Position numbers and translations under genes: made by a program. Positions 7,989 to 13,861 of a DNA stretch of 14,700 nucleotides are shown here, one piece after another. This DNA is from Eubacteriaceae bacterium (GTDB taxonomy: Bacteria > Bacillota > Clostridia > Eubacteriales > UBA1433), in assembly GCA_012797825.1 (NCBI GenBank), contig JAAZOI010000102.1:1-14700 (forward strand). Reading direction: 5' to 3'. Numbering within the stretch: the first letter of the stretch is position 1; each line of letters begins with the position of its first letter. The notes below the pieces were generated by a model. It was not told where the DNA came from, did not search any database, and saw only the letters and a list, made by a program, of their open reading frames with translations.

Positions 7989-7991
7989 TCA
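7989..7991 (-). other. In-frame TGA stop interrupting the surface protein
   Basis: Frames of 7989-9263 and 5277-7988 are identical, and Fn3-type sequence lies on both sides (SIAAS before, YDSITLKW after). The other Fn3 modules have residues such as Y, G or S near this point. TGA is a one-base change from several sense codons (for example GGA, CGA, TCA). No selenocysteine-like hairpin was evident just downstream, and another gene here ends in TGA. Confidence 0.85.
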
Positions 7992-9263
7992 CGAGGCAGC
8001 AATTGAATATATTGTCGGTGTTGGAATCGGTGCAAAAACCGCTGTTATTATCCTGTCGTGCGTCATAGGAAAAGTCGATTTATAATAACTATAATATTTT
8101 ACTGAATTTTCATACCATCCCACAAAATAGCACCCTGCAGCAGGAGTAGCAGTGATGGTTGCAGATTGGTCATAATCATATTGCCCTCCTCCTGATACTG
8201 TTCCGTATGATGTATTATTGGATATTACAGTGATATTGCAGCTGTCTACAAAATTAGCTCTTAATTCGCCGTTTATTGCTGAATTTACAACATATGAAAT
8301 ATTAGTTGAACAAGAAACATCATTTAAAGTCCAGCATTTAAATGCTAAATTATTAATGCATGGTTCTGCAACAATGCTGCAATACGGAAAAGTGCTGGTG
8401 TCTATAGATAAATAACCATTGTGCGAAGTAACTGTTGAAACTTTGCCGTAGAAATTTGCTTTAAGGCTGTTAATTCTTGTGTTTTTAAAATAAAGATTAT
8501 TTAAAAAGAGATTGTTGCTTATATCTAAAGAATATATTAAGTTCCCGCCGCAATATAATGTTGTTAATTTTACATTTTTGCTTACATCCAAATTAGTCAG
8601 GTTATAATTAGCGTTGCAATTTAGATATTTTAAATTAACATTATTCCTTATATCAAGACTTGTCAATATATTTGAATCACATCTGAATATTGTTAAATTC
8701 GGACAATTGCTTACATTAATGGAAATCAGCTGGTCACAATAACATTCCAGTTGATACAATAAAGGACAGCTGCTTAAATCAAGTGTATGTAAATACCAAT
8801 TGTGATGGCAATATACCTGTCTGAGACTTGAACAACCTGTTAAATTTATTGCGTTAAGATTATTATAGTAGCATTCCAAAGTCTCTAATTTGTTGTTATT
8901 AGATAAATCTAATGAAGTTAATGTATTATTGTTGCAGTTAATATATGAAACCTCAGAAAAATCACTTAAATTCAAATCGCCATTTAGTGATTTGCCGCCT
9001 GACCAATAAATTTTTACAACCCTACCATTCTCCCACGTAACCCCGGTCCAAGTCGTCGGGTCATTTGCATCATATGCGGAGTTTAACTGCTGCCCGTTTG
9101 TCTTCCCCTCTACCGATGAAGGTTGGTTCAAAAAAGTCTGCAGCTTTGTAAAATCATTATCGTTATACGTCACTCCGTTGTAATCATAGGCGTTTACCGC
9201 ACTCGGAACCAATAATAAACAAAATAGAAACACTAACAGACAAATAATTTTCCTAACCTTCAT
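7989..9263 (-). CDS. Secreted leucine-rich-repeat protein: N-terminal part of an interrupted surface protein
   Basis: This frame runs from ATG at 9263 to TGA at 7989-7991 (424 aa). I chose 9263 because GAGGG at 9269-9273 precedes it; an in-frame GTG at 9275 lacks a ribosome binding site. Residues 1-25 are a signal peptide ending VNA before YDYNG. Residues about 104-271 hold eight leucine-rich repeats of 21-22 residues. Seven carry a cysteine at the same place, with Cys at 110, 131, 152, 174, 195, 216 and 238. Residues about 283-340 and 342-411 look like InlB/bacterial repeat modules; the second is TVSGGGQYDYDQSATITATP followed by FVGWY and ITAVFA. The frame then enters the first Fn3 module (PTIYSIAAS) and stops. 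The next codons, in the same frame, continue that module (YDSITLKW), so this is the front of a gene of 1328 sense codons plus the interrupting TGA. Export and a binding or adhesion role are plausible; the ligand is unknown. Confidence 0.8.
   Translation of the reverse strand: MKVRKIICLLVFLFCLLLVPSAVNAYDYNGVTYNDNDFTKLQTFLNQPSSVEGKTNGQQLNSAYDANDPTTWTGVTWENGRVVKIYWSGGKSLNGDLNLSDFSEVSYINCNNNTLTSLDLSNNNKLETLECYYNNLNAINLTGCSSLRQVYCHHNWYLHTLDLSSCPLLYQLECYCDQLISINVSNCPNLTIFRCDSNILTSLDIRNNVNLKYLNCNANYNLTNLDVSKNVKLTTLYCGGNLIYSLDISNNLFLNNLYFKNTRINSLKANFYGKVSTVTSHNGYLSIDTSTFPYCSIVAEPCINNLAFKCWTLNDVSCSTNISYVVNSAINGELRANFVDSCNITVISNNTSYGTVSGGGQYDYDQSATITATPAAGCYFVGWYENSVKYYSYYKSTFPMTHDRIITAVFAPIPTPTIYSIAAS
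8451..8954 (-). repeat. Cysteine-ladder leucine-rich repeats (eight units)
   Basis: The unit pattern is about x-C-x-x-N-x-L-x-x-L-[DN]-[LIV]-S-x-[NC]-x-x-L-x-x-L, with cysteine spacings 21, 21, 22, 21, 21 and 22 residues. The last unit has phenylalanine in place of cysteine (LYFKNTRINSL). Confidence 0.85.
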
Positions 9264-9450
9264 TCTTACCCTCACATAGTTATTTACTAAACGCCAAGCC
9301 GATTATATTATATGATGTCGAAATTACATTTATCACACATATACATAATAAAATATCCAAATCAATATTGCAATATCAAATAATTATTTATTTAACAGCA
9401 GTAATTTATATTAATACAATCTGTCTGCTATATATCACATATTGTACAAA
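9264..9450 (-). promoter_or_regulatory. Upstream region of the surface protein, promoter not firmly placed
   Basis: On the minus strand TATAAT occurs at 9307-9312, with GTGATA 18 bases further upstream (4 of 6 to the -35 consensus), and a second overlapping TATAAT-like word at 9302-9307. These lie roughly 40 bases before the ATG at 9263. The rest is AT-rich with no small ORF I would support. Confidence 0.35.
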
Positions 9451-9484
9451 CAAAAAAACAGGAGCAATTGCCCCTGCTTTTTTT
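9451..9484. terminator. Terminator downstream of the TlpA-like gene
   Basis: CAGG-A-GCAATTGC-C-CCTG at 9459-9476 is a near-palindrome with one mismatch, flanked by seven A on the left (9452-9458) and seven T on the right (9478-9484). It would work on both strands. On the minus strand it lies 19 bases past the stop of the gene at 9503; no plus-strand gene precedes it. Confidence 0.78.
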
Positions 9485-9502
9485 GCTGAATATATAATTT
9501 GT

Positions 9503-10063
9503 CTAATACAAGCATTTGCCGTTATATATCGATTTTATACCGTCAGTCAAAGCCTTTGCATCAATCATCCCTACATGCTTTGATACAATATTGCCCTGCG
9601 CGTCTATAAAATACGTTGTCGGTATAGATGATACTTCATACGCTATAGCCGCGTTTTGTTTTGTATCCAGATAAATGTCAAAAATATATCCCTGGCTGTT
9701 TATATAATCGACGCCGCTTGTCTTAGTTTCCCTTTCTCCGTCAACCAAATCCACCATTAAAAATATAACGCAATCCCCGTAATCTTTATACGCTTCGTTA
9801 AAATCCGGCAGTTCCGCTTTGCACGGCGGACACCAAGAAGCCCAAAAATTAAGCACTACAGGTTTGCCTTTAAAATCTGATAATTTTACTTCATTGCCAT
9901 TTAAATCATATACTTTAAAATCCGGGGCGGCTGTTGTGCTTGTGTTCCCGCTTTGATTATTATCGATGTATCTGTCTGACAGAAAATTGTATAATGTATA
10001 AGCAATGAATATAAACAGCACAAGCGCTATTATCAATATAATTGTCTTGGTTTTACTGTTCAT
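9503..10063 (-). CDS. Membrane-anchored TlpA/ResA-like thiol-disulfide oxidoreductase
   Basis: This is a 186-aa extracytoplasmic thioredoxin-fold protein. Residues 7-28 form an N-terminal membrane anchor (TIILIIALVLFIFIAYTLYN). The redoxin domain spans about 45-180, starting APDFKVYDLNG, with the active site WCPPC at 77-81 (Cys78, Cys81) and the cis-proline loop SIPTTYFID with Pro148. This is the ResA/TlpA layout, which reduces disulfides in exported proteins using electrons from CcdA. AGGAGG at 10070-10075 overlaps the ccdA stop TAG (10074-10076), so the two genes are translated together. No cytochrome c genes are visible, so its target may be other exported proteins. An additional cysteine near the C-terminus (NGKCLY) is unexplained. 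Confidence 0.9.
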   Translation of the reverse strand: MNSKTKTIILIIALVLFIFIAYTLYNFLSDRYIDNNQSGNTSTTAAPDFKVYDLNGNEVKLSDFKGKPVVLNFWASWCPPCKAELPDFNEAYKDYGDCVIFLMVDLVDGERETKTSGVDYINSQGYIFDIYLDTKQNAAIAYEVSSIPTTYFIDAQGNIVSKHVGMIDAKALTDGIKSIYNGKCLY

Positions 10064-10073
10064 AATTTACCTC

Positions 10074-10745
10074 CTAAAATGTTATCGCCCAAAAATATTT
10101 GCTCATAAGTCCCGTAATCATCAATATCCCTACAACTACAAGCAAGCCGCCTGATATTATAGATATTGTTGAATTATGTCTCTTCATAAAATCAAACGCC
10201 GACTTAAGCCGCTGTATGATTACCGCGCTGATAATAAACGGTATTCCGAGCCCCAGCGAATATAACAAAAGCATCACTATTCCTTTAATCGCATCAGAAC
10301 TTGAAGCTGCAAGCATCAAAGCCGAGCCCAAAAACGCTCCCGCGCACGGCGTCCAGCCTATAGAGAAAATAATCCCGAAAAGCATGGATGGGATAAATCC
10401 TGATTTGACCTCTGATGAATTTATGCGTCTGCTTGTGTTTAAAAAACCTATTTTGAAAACACCCATAAAATTGAGGCCGAAAATTACCACAATACTTCCC
10501 GTTATTATATTAACCGCTGTACCGTACTGCTTTAAAAGCCCGCCGACTGAACCTGCGAATGCTCCCAGCGCTATAAATATAATTGAGAAGCCAAAAACAA
10601 ACCCTAAAGAATTAATAAGAGTCCTGCTTTTAGCCTCTTTACTTTCTTGCCCTGCAAAGTATGAAATGTATATAGGCAGCATCGGAAGCAGACACGGCAA
10701 TATGAATGTAATTACACCTTCCAAAAAAGATATAAAATATATCAT
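10074..10745 (-). CDS. ccdA: CcdA-type thiol-disulfide transport membrane protein
   Basis: This is a 223-aa polytopic membrane protein of the CcdA/DsbD transmembrane family, with about six hydrophobic segments. The two redox cysteines are in the expected places: Cys18 in FILPCLLPMLPIY (first segment) and Cys134 in IGWTPCAGAFLG (fourth segment), each in a TM-proline context. CcdA accepts electrons from a cytoplasmic thioredoxin and hands them to an outside TlpA or ResA protein, and such a partner is encoded directly after it. The ATG at 10745 comes four bases after the stop of the 48-codon ORF, with AAGGAA upstream as ribosome binding site. A long antisense reading frame over this gene is a shadow. 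Confidence 0.9.
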   Translation of the reverse strand: MIYFISFLEGVITFILPCLLPMLPIYISYFAGQESKEAKSRTLINSLGFVFGFSIIFIALGAFAGSVGGLLKQYGTAVNIITGSIVVIFGLNFMGVFKIGFLNTSRRINSSEVKSGFIPSMLFGIIFSIGWTPCAGAFLGSALMLAASSSDAIKGIVMLLLYSLGLGIPFIISAVIIQRLKSAFDFMKRHNSTISIISGGLLVVVGILMITGLMSKYFWAITF

Positions 10746-10749
10746 TATC

Positions 10750-10896
10750 TTATTTCCTTGCTTCAGTTTTAGAAATTTTTTCTTCTTTTATTTCATCTTT
10801 TACAAACCCTACAACAGTCGCTCCAATCGGACAGCAGCGGTATTTATCAACTTTTTTGTATATTGATTTAATTGTATCTAATGATCCTTTTTTCAT
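10750..10896 (-). CDS. Small Cys-Cys protein (48 aa) upstream of ccdA
   Basis: ATG at 10896 to TAA at 10750-10752 gives 48 residues. It is lysine-rich (MKKGSLDTIKSIYKKVDKYR), then has CCPIGATVVGF and a charged tail (KDEIKEEKISKTEARK). The ribosome binding site is AAAGGTG at 10903-10909. It is located 51 bases after the ferredoxin stop and four bases before the ccdA start, so it is very probably an operon member. There is no signal peptide or full membrane segment, so it should be cytoplasmic. The adjacent cysteines at 21 and 22 suggest redox or metal chemistry, but I do not recognise the family. Its spacing and ribosome binding site argue that it is real despite its size. Confidence 0.7.
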   Translation of the reverse strand: MKKGSLDTIKSIYKKVDKYRCCPIGATVVGFVKDEIKEEKISKTEARK

Positions 10897-10947
10897 ATTA
10901 ATCACCTTTTTTATATACAATAAATATGCCGCTTATTTAATAATAAT

Positions 10948-11181
10948 TTATTCAAGCGCCAAAGCCCTCATAGGGCAGAATTTAACGCATTTGCCGCATT
11001 TAATGCATTTGTTTTTATCGACTGTAGGTGCTTTGTATCCTTTTTGTGAAAGCGCGCCTACTGGGCATACTCTCATAGAAGGACAAACATGATTCTGCGG
11101 ACAGCGCGATGTCTTTACAACCAGTGTTTTATCCGCGTTTTTCGCAATATCTTTATCTTCATCTCTTTTAAACAAATTCAT
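10948..11181 (-). CDS. Small ferredoxin with atypical first cysteine motif
   Basis: This is a 77-aa 4Fe-4S protein. The second motif is classical, C59-x2-C62-x2-C65-x3-C69-P (CIKCGKCVKFCP). The first is unusual: C27-x5-C33-x5-C39-P (CPQNHVCPSMRVCPVGAL), three cysteines in place of four. In the bacterial ferredoxin fold, C39 would complete the cluster bound by C59, C62 and C65. C69 would then join C27 and C33, leaving the other cluster one ligand short. ATG at 11181 has AAAAGGAG at 11191-11198. It is first in a run of minus-strand genes that continues to the CC microprotein, CcdA and TlpA. Likely role: a low-potential cytoplasmic electron carrier. Its partner is unknown. Confidence 0.85.
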   Translation of the reverse strand: MNLFKRDEDKDIAKNADKTLVVKTSRCPQNHVCPSMRVCPVGALSQKGYKAPTVDKNKCIKCGKCVKFCPMRALALE

Positions 11182-11207
11182 TATAATAATCTCCTTTTAT
11201 TATTTAC

Positions 11208-11213
11208 ATTATA
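11208..11213 (-). promoter_or_regulatory. Possible -10 box of the redox operon
   Basis: TATAAT on the minus strand, 26 bases upstream of the ferredoxin ATG. No good -35 is present at 16-18 bases, which would fit a promoter that needs an activator. The palindrome at 11259-11273 lies about 55 bases further upstream. Confidence 0.35.
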
Positions 11214-11258
11214 TTTTTATGTTTTGTATGTATATTAGCAGATTGCATTTTGATAATC

Positions 11259-11273
11259 TGTGATTAAATCACA
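11259..11273. promoter_or_regulatory. CRP/FNR-like palindrome upstream of the redox operon
   Basis: TGTGATT-A-AATCACA is a perfect 7+1+7 inverted repeat. It resembles CRP/FNR family sites (TGTGA...TCACA), although the central spacing is five bases where E. coli CRP uses six. A further TGTGA half site lies at 11284-11288. Position and symmetry suggest an operator; no regulator gene of this type is in the window. Confidence 0.45.
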
Positions 11274-11305
11274 CTAAATAAACTGTGAATTTATACTAAT
11301 GCGCA

Positions 11306-11333
11306 TAAAAGAGCCGCGCGTTTGCGCGGCTTA
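11306..11333 (-). terminator. Terminator of the metallophosphoesterase gene
   Basis: An 8-bp GC-rich stem, AGCCGCGC (11312-11319) with GCGCGGCT (11324-11331), has a 4-base loop, followed on the minus strand by CTTTTATG. It lies about 82 bases past the stop at 11415. Confidence 0.75.
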
Positions 11334-11414
11334 AATTTCTGATTTATTTCTGGTATTCAACTTATACATATCAAATTACTCTTTCAACCGATATGCGCAG
11401 CATTTTTAAATATA

Positions 11415-12314
11415 TTAAATTTTGCGTATATCAAACTTCTCCAGATTCCCCGGTCCCCTTAAGACTTCTTTTTTAATTTGAAGCAAACCTTCCTCATTGT
11501 AATGCGTCCGCCATCTAACAAGCTGTACAGTCCCGCCTGCCATTTCAATACCCGTTATAGTGGTCGGATAAATGCAGCATCCGGTATTAAAATACGGCAG
11601 CTCCCCTTCTCTGGGATACTTATAACGATGCGTATGCCCGCAGATTACCATAGTTTCATTCTTTTCAATCCATTTATTAAATCTTTTTTCAATCTTATGC
11701 CTTTTGTGTTCGTTCTTTACGGGGCTTGCGGGATTTTTTATTCCGAAAGCATGTAAATACTTCCAAAAATGTTTAACGGTCAGCATAGTAAAATGCCGAA
11801 ACTGATCATTTGCAAAATCTCCCTGATGTCCGTGGACAACAAATATTTCCTGATTAGTCTGCTTATTTTTTAAAACCAAAGCTTCACACGGTTTCAACCC
11901 TTCAAAAAAAACGTTCTCCTTTTTCCTGTATTCGTCATAATAAATAAAATAATTTTTTTCTACATACTCTGGATTTTTCAGATATATATTGTGGTTGCCG
12001 TAAAGCAGTATAAATCTGCCTTCATTAAAAAAACGCTTCATGGATTGAAAAACTCGGTAGTGGGCTTTTTTTATAATTCTGAATTTCGGATATTCCCACA
12101 ACTCATCGCCGTCTCCCACCTCAACAAGCGTATATCCTTCTTTGTAGTAATAATCCAGCGCGTACATGTATACAATGCGATTTTTTACAAATTCATCCTG
12201 ATGACTGCCGTTGCCTCTGTGGCAGTCGCTGAAAAATACATATTTGTCATTTTCGTCAAAATATTCAACTCTTGCGTTTTCGTATGCTTTTGTCAGTCGT
12301 TTTTGTGTATTCAT
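11415..12314 (-). CDS. Calcineurin-like metallophosphoesterase
   Basis: This is a 299-aa protein with the full two-metal phosphoesterase motif set in order: SDCH at 29-32 (DxH), GDGDELWE at 67-74 (GD motif), YGNHN at 105-109, VVHGHQGD at 159-166 and CGHTHRY at 225-231. GNHN replaces the commoner GNHD/E. There is no signal peptide or membrane segment, so it is cytoplasmic. This branch resembles LpxH-like and other small-molecule or nucleotide phosphoesterases, but no substrate can be assigned; an LPS role is unlikely in a Gram-positive. The ATG at 12314 has GGAG at 12325-12328. It is transcribed alone, divergent from the sigma factor gene. Confidence 0.85.
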   Translation of the reverse strand: MNTQKRLTKAYENARVEYFDENDKYVFFSDCHRGNGSHQDEFVKNRIVYMYALDYYYKEGYTLVEVGDGDELWEYPKFRIIKKAHYRVFQSMKRFFNEGRFILLYGNHNIYLKNPEYVEKNYFIYYDEYRKKENVFFEGLKPCEALVLKNKQTNQEIFVVHGHQGDFANDQFRHFTMLTVKHFWKYLHAFGIKNPASPVKNEHKRHKIEKRFNKWIEKNETMVICGHTHRYKYPREGELPYFNTGCCIYPTTITGIEMAGGTVQLVRWRTHYNEEGLLQIKKEVLRGPGNLEKFDIRKI

Positions 12315-12350
12315 TGCTTGTATTGCTCCATAAATAAAGTATATCCGCTA

Positions 12351-12378
12351 ACTATAATTTTACTATATCGCGTATCAA
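12351..12378 (-). promoter_or_regulatory. Possible promoter of the metallophosphoesterase gene
   Basis: On the minus strand TTGATA (12373-12378) and TATAGT (12351-12356) are separated by 16 bases; each matches consensus at 5 of 6. The boxes end 36 bases before the ATG. Confidence 0.55.
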
Positions 12379-12450
12379 ATAAAAACAGATTTCAGCCTCT
12401 TTTAAACATTTATATTTTTTCAATATGTCTCTTTTTATATATTTAAAAGG

Positions 12451-12456
12451 TATAAT
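12451..12456 (+). promoter_or_regulatory. Possible -10 box of the sigma factor operon
   Basis: A perfect TATAAT, 28 bases before the sigma factor ATG at 12485. I found no convincing -35 at usual spacing, so transcription may depend on another sigma factor or an activator. Autoregulation by the encoded ECF sigma factor is possible but cannot be read from one promoter. Confidence 0.35.
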
Positions 12457-12484
12457 AAGTAAATACTATAAGAACGGAGAGCTT

Positions 12485-12982
12485 ATGGCTGAACAAAAAA
12501 TACCGTCAGAACTAAATAAAAACAGTTTTAAAGCTTATTATGAAAAATATGCTGAAAAAGCTTTGCGCGTAGCCGCGGCTGTTGTACGCTCTGATGCCGC
12601 TGCCGCCGATGTCGTGCATGAGGCGTTTCTGCGCGTTTATCTTAATATGCATAAATTTGATAACACCAAAAGCTTTGAGCCTTGGTTTTACCGAATATTA
12701 ATAAACGAATGCAGGCGAGCATACAGAAAAATAAATGAAGCTGCTCCGATTGAGGAATATCAAAATCTTGCAGAACCTGTTAAATCAGAATACGATTTTC
12801 TCTATGAAGCAATAGGCCAACTGAAAAAATCTCAGCGTATTCCAATAATACTAAGATATTTATCAGGCTATTCCGATAAGGAAGTAGCCTTAATACTCAG
12901 ATTAAATTTAACCACCGTAAAAGCGCGCATTAAACGAGGCAAGGAAAAACTGAGATTAATTCTGCAAAAGGAGAATGACTGA
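12485..12982 (+). CDS. ECF-type RNA polymerase sigma factor
   Basis: This is a 165-aa sigma-70 family protein of the ECF class. Region 2 covers about 15-82 (SFKAYYEKYAEKAL...VVHEAFLRVYLN...FEPWFYRILINECRRAYRK). Region 4 covers about 105-160, with the helix-turn-helix YSDKEVALILRLNLTTVKAR at 129-148. I start at ATG 12485 because GGAG at 12476-12479 precedes it; the frame is open to 12425, but that upstream stretch lacks a ribosome binding site and is not sigma-like. It stops with TGA two bases before the next gene, which is a probable anti-sigma factor. The regulon is unknown. Confidence 0.9.
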   Translation: MAEQKIPSELNKNSFKAYYEKYAEKALRVAAAVVRSDAAAADVVHEAFLRVYLNMHKFDNTKSFEPWFYRILINECRRAYRKINEAAPIEEYQNLAEPVKSEYDFLYEAIGQLKKSQRIPIILRYLSGYSDKEVALILRLNLTTVKARIKRGKEKLRLILQKEND

Positions 12983-12984
12983 CA

Positions 12985-13749
12985 ATGGATAATTTTGAAC
13001 AAAAAATAAAAGACTCATTACTGTGCGGAACTGATAACTCCGCTATGCAAAAAGATATAGTATATCAAAGATTAATTAATGATATTAATGCGAAAGGATA
13101 TTATGATATGAAAAAGAACAGACCATTAAAGAAAGTTTTAACCGTAGCCGCTGTTTTTATAGCGGTGCTTGCCGTATTTTTTACAGTTACGCCCACAGGC
13201 AGAGTTCTTGCGCAAAACATAATAAAATATTTTGCGCCGGAAAAACAAATAGAAAACGAGGTAGAAGGTCAAAGAGGTTTTGTAAATGCGGATTTGTATA
13301 TTAATACTATTAATAAAATGGGCTATGCGATTTACATCGATACCGAGCTTTATACAGCAGAGAAAGCAGGCGATGCAGATATAATAAAGGCAAAAAATAT
13401 ACCAGATACCTATCCTATAGTGCAGATGGAGATTACGCAGGTTTTAAACAAAACTCCCAATGAGCTTCTTACGCAATTTTTATCTGAAAACCAGGGCAAA
13501 TACAAAACCGTGCGAAATGACGGTGAAGTGACCTATCCGATAAAAAGCTTAAAAATCACTCTTATAAAAGGAAGCAATTCAAGAGACGTTTATGAGAAAA
13601 TCTTTATAGTAAGCAACAATGACGGCGGAAGTTTTGTAATTCATCAAAAACTTTTTGTGGAAGCCGAAGAAGGGCACGGCGCCCGCTTTGACAATATGTT
13701 AAAAACTTTTGAGATTTTCACATCTGCGGATTATAAGCCGACTAAGTAA
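12985..13749 (+). CDS. Probable membrane anti-sigma factor
   Basis: This 254-aa protein has a cytoplasmic N-terminal part (1-48), one transmembrane helix at about 49-70 (KKVLTVAAVFIAVLAVFFTV) and an outside C-terminal domain of about 180 residues. That is the usual layout of an anti-sigma factor, and it follows an ECF sigma gene by two bases, with AGGAG at 12969-12973 inside the sigma coding end. No zinc-binding HxxxCxxC motif is seen in the N-terminal part, so it would be a non-ZAS type. The outside domain resembles DUF4367/DUF4179-like sensor regions only loosely. The role is inferred from topology and position; the signal is unknown. Confidence 0.75.
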   Translation: MDNFEQKIKDSLLCGTDNSAMQKDIVYQRLINDINAKGYYDMKKNRPLKKVLTVAAVFIAVLAVFFTVTPTGRVLAQNIIKYFAPEKQIENEVEGQRGFVNADLYINTINKMGYAIYIDTELYTAEKAGDADIIKAKNIPDTYPIVQMEITQVLNKTPNELLTQFLSENQGKYKTVRNDGEVTYPIKSLKITLIKGSNSRDVYEKIFIVSNNDGGSFVIHQKLFVEAEEGHGARFDNMLKTFEIFTSADYKPTK

Positions 13750-13793
13750 ATTTAATATAGATTTATTGACAAAAATAATATATTATATGTAAT

Positions 13794-13835
13794 AAATCCG
13801 CTGAAAGGCTAGTCTTTTCGGCGGATTTTATTTTG
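13794..13835. terminator. Bidirectional terminator between anti-sigma and LigD-Pol genes
   Basis: A 15-bp stem (13794-13808 with 13814-13828, two G-U pairs) has a 5-base loop, followed by a T-rich tail on the plus strand and A-rich DNA on the other side. It lies between convergent stop codons at 13749 and 13862. Confidence 0.85.
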
Positions 13836-13861
13836 TATTTCATCAGACAACTCTCCCGTTT

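Noticed and set aside
7989..7991. TGA read as selenocysteine or tryptophan
   Set aside because: The Fn3 context has no reason for a catalytic Sec, no SECIS-like hairpin was evident, TGG is used for tryptophan throughout, and the sigma factor gene ends with TGA.
9264..9275. GTG start at 9275 for the LRR protein
   Set aside because: The four extra codons contain the GAGGG that serves ATG 9263, and nothing like a ribosome binding site precedes the GTG.
10099..10866. Long plus-strand reading frame (255 codons) antisense to ccdA
   Set aside because: No ribosome binding site; proline/isoleucine-rich text expected from the opposite strand of membrane codons; ccdA on the other strand has clear family motifs.
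11991..12446. Plus-strand reading frame of 151 codons over the metallophosphoesterase start
   Set aside because: Overlaps a gene with a complete motif set, has no ribosome binding site and reads as low-complexity hydrophobic text.
12425..12484. Longer N-terminus for the sigma factor
   Set aside because: The added residues are not sigma-like, no ribosome binding site precedes 12425, and the possible -10 box falls inside this stretch.
13766..13793. TTGACA and TGTAAT with 16-base spacing just before the terminator, as a small RNA promoter
   Set aside because: Any transcript would be little more than the terminator hairpin itself, and the region is AT-rich enough for a chance match.
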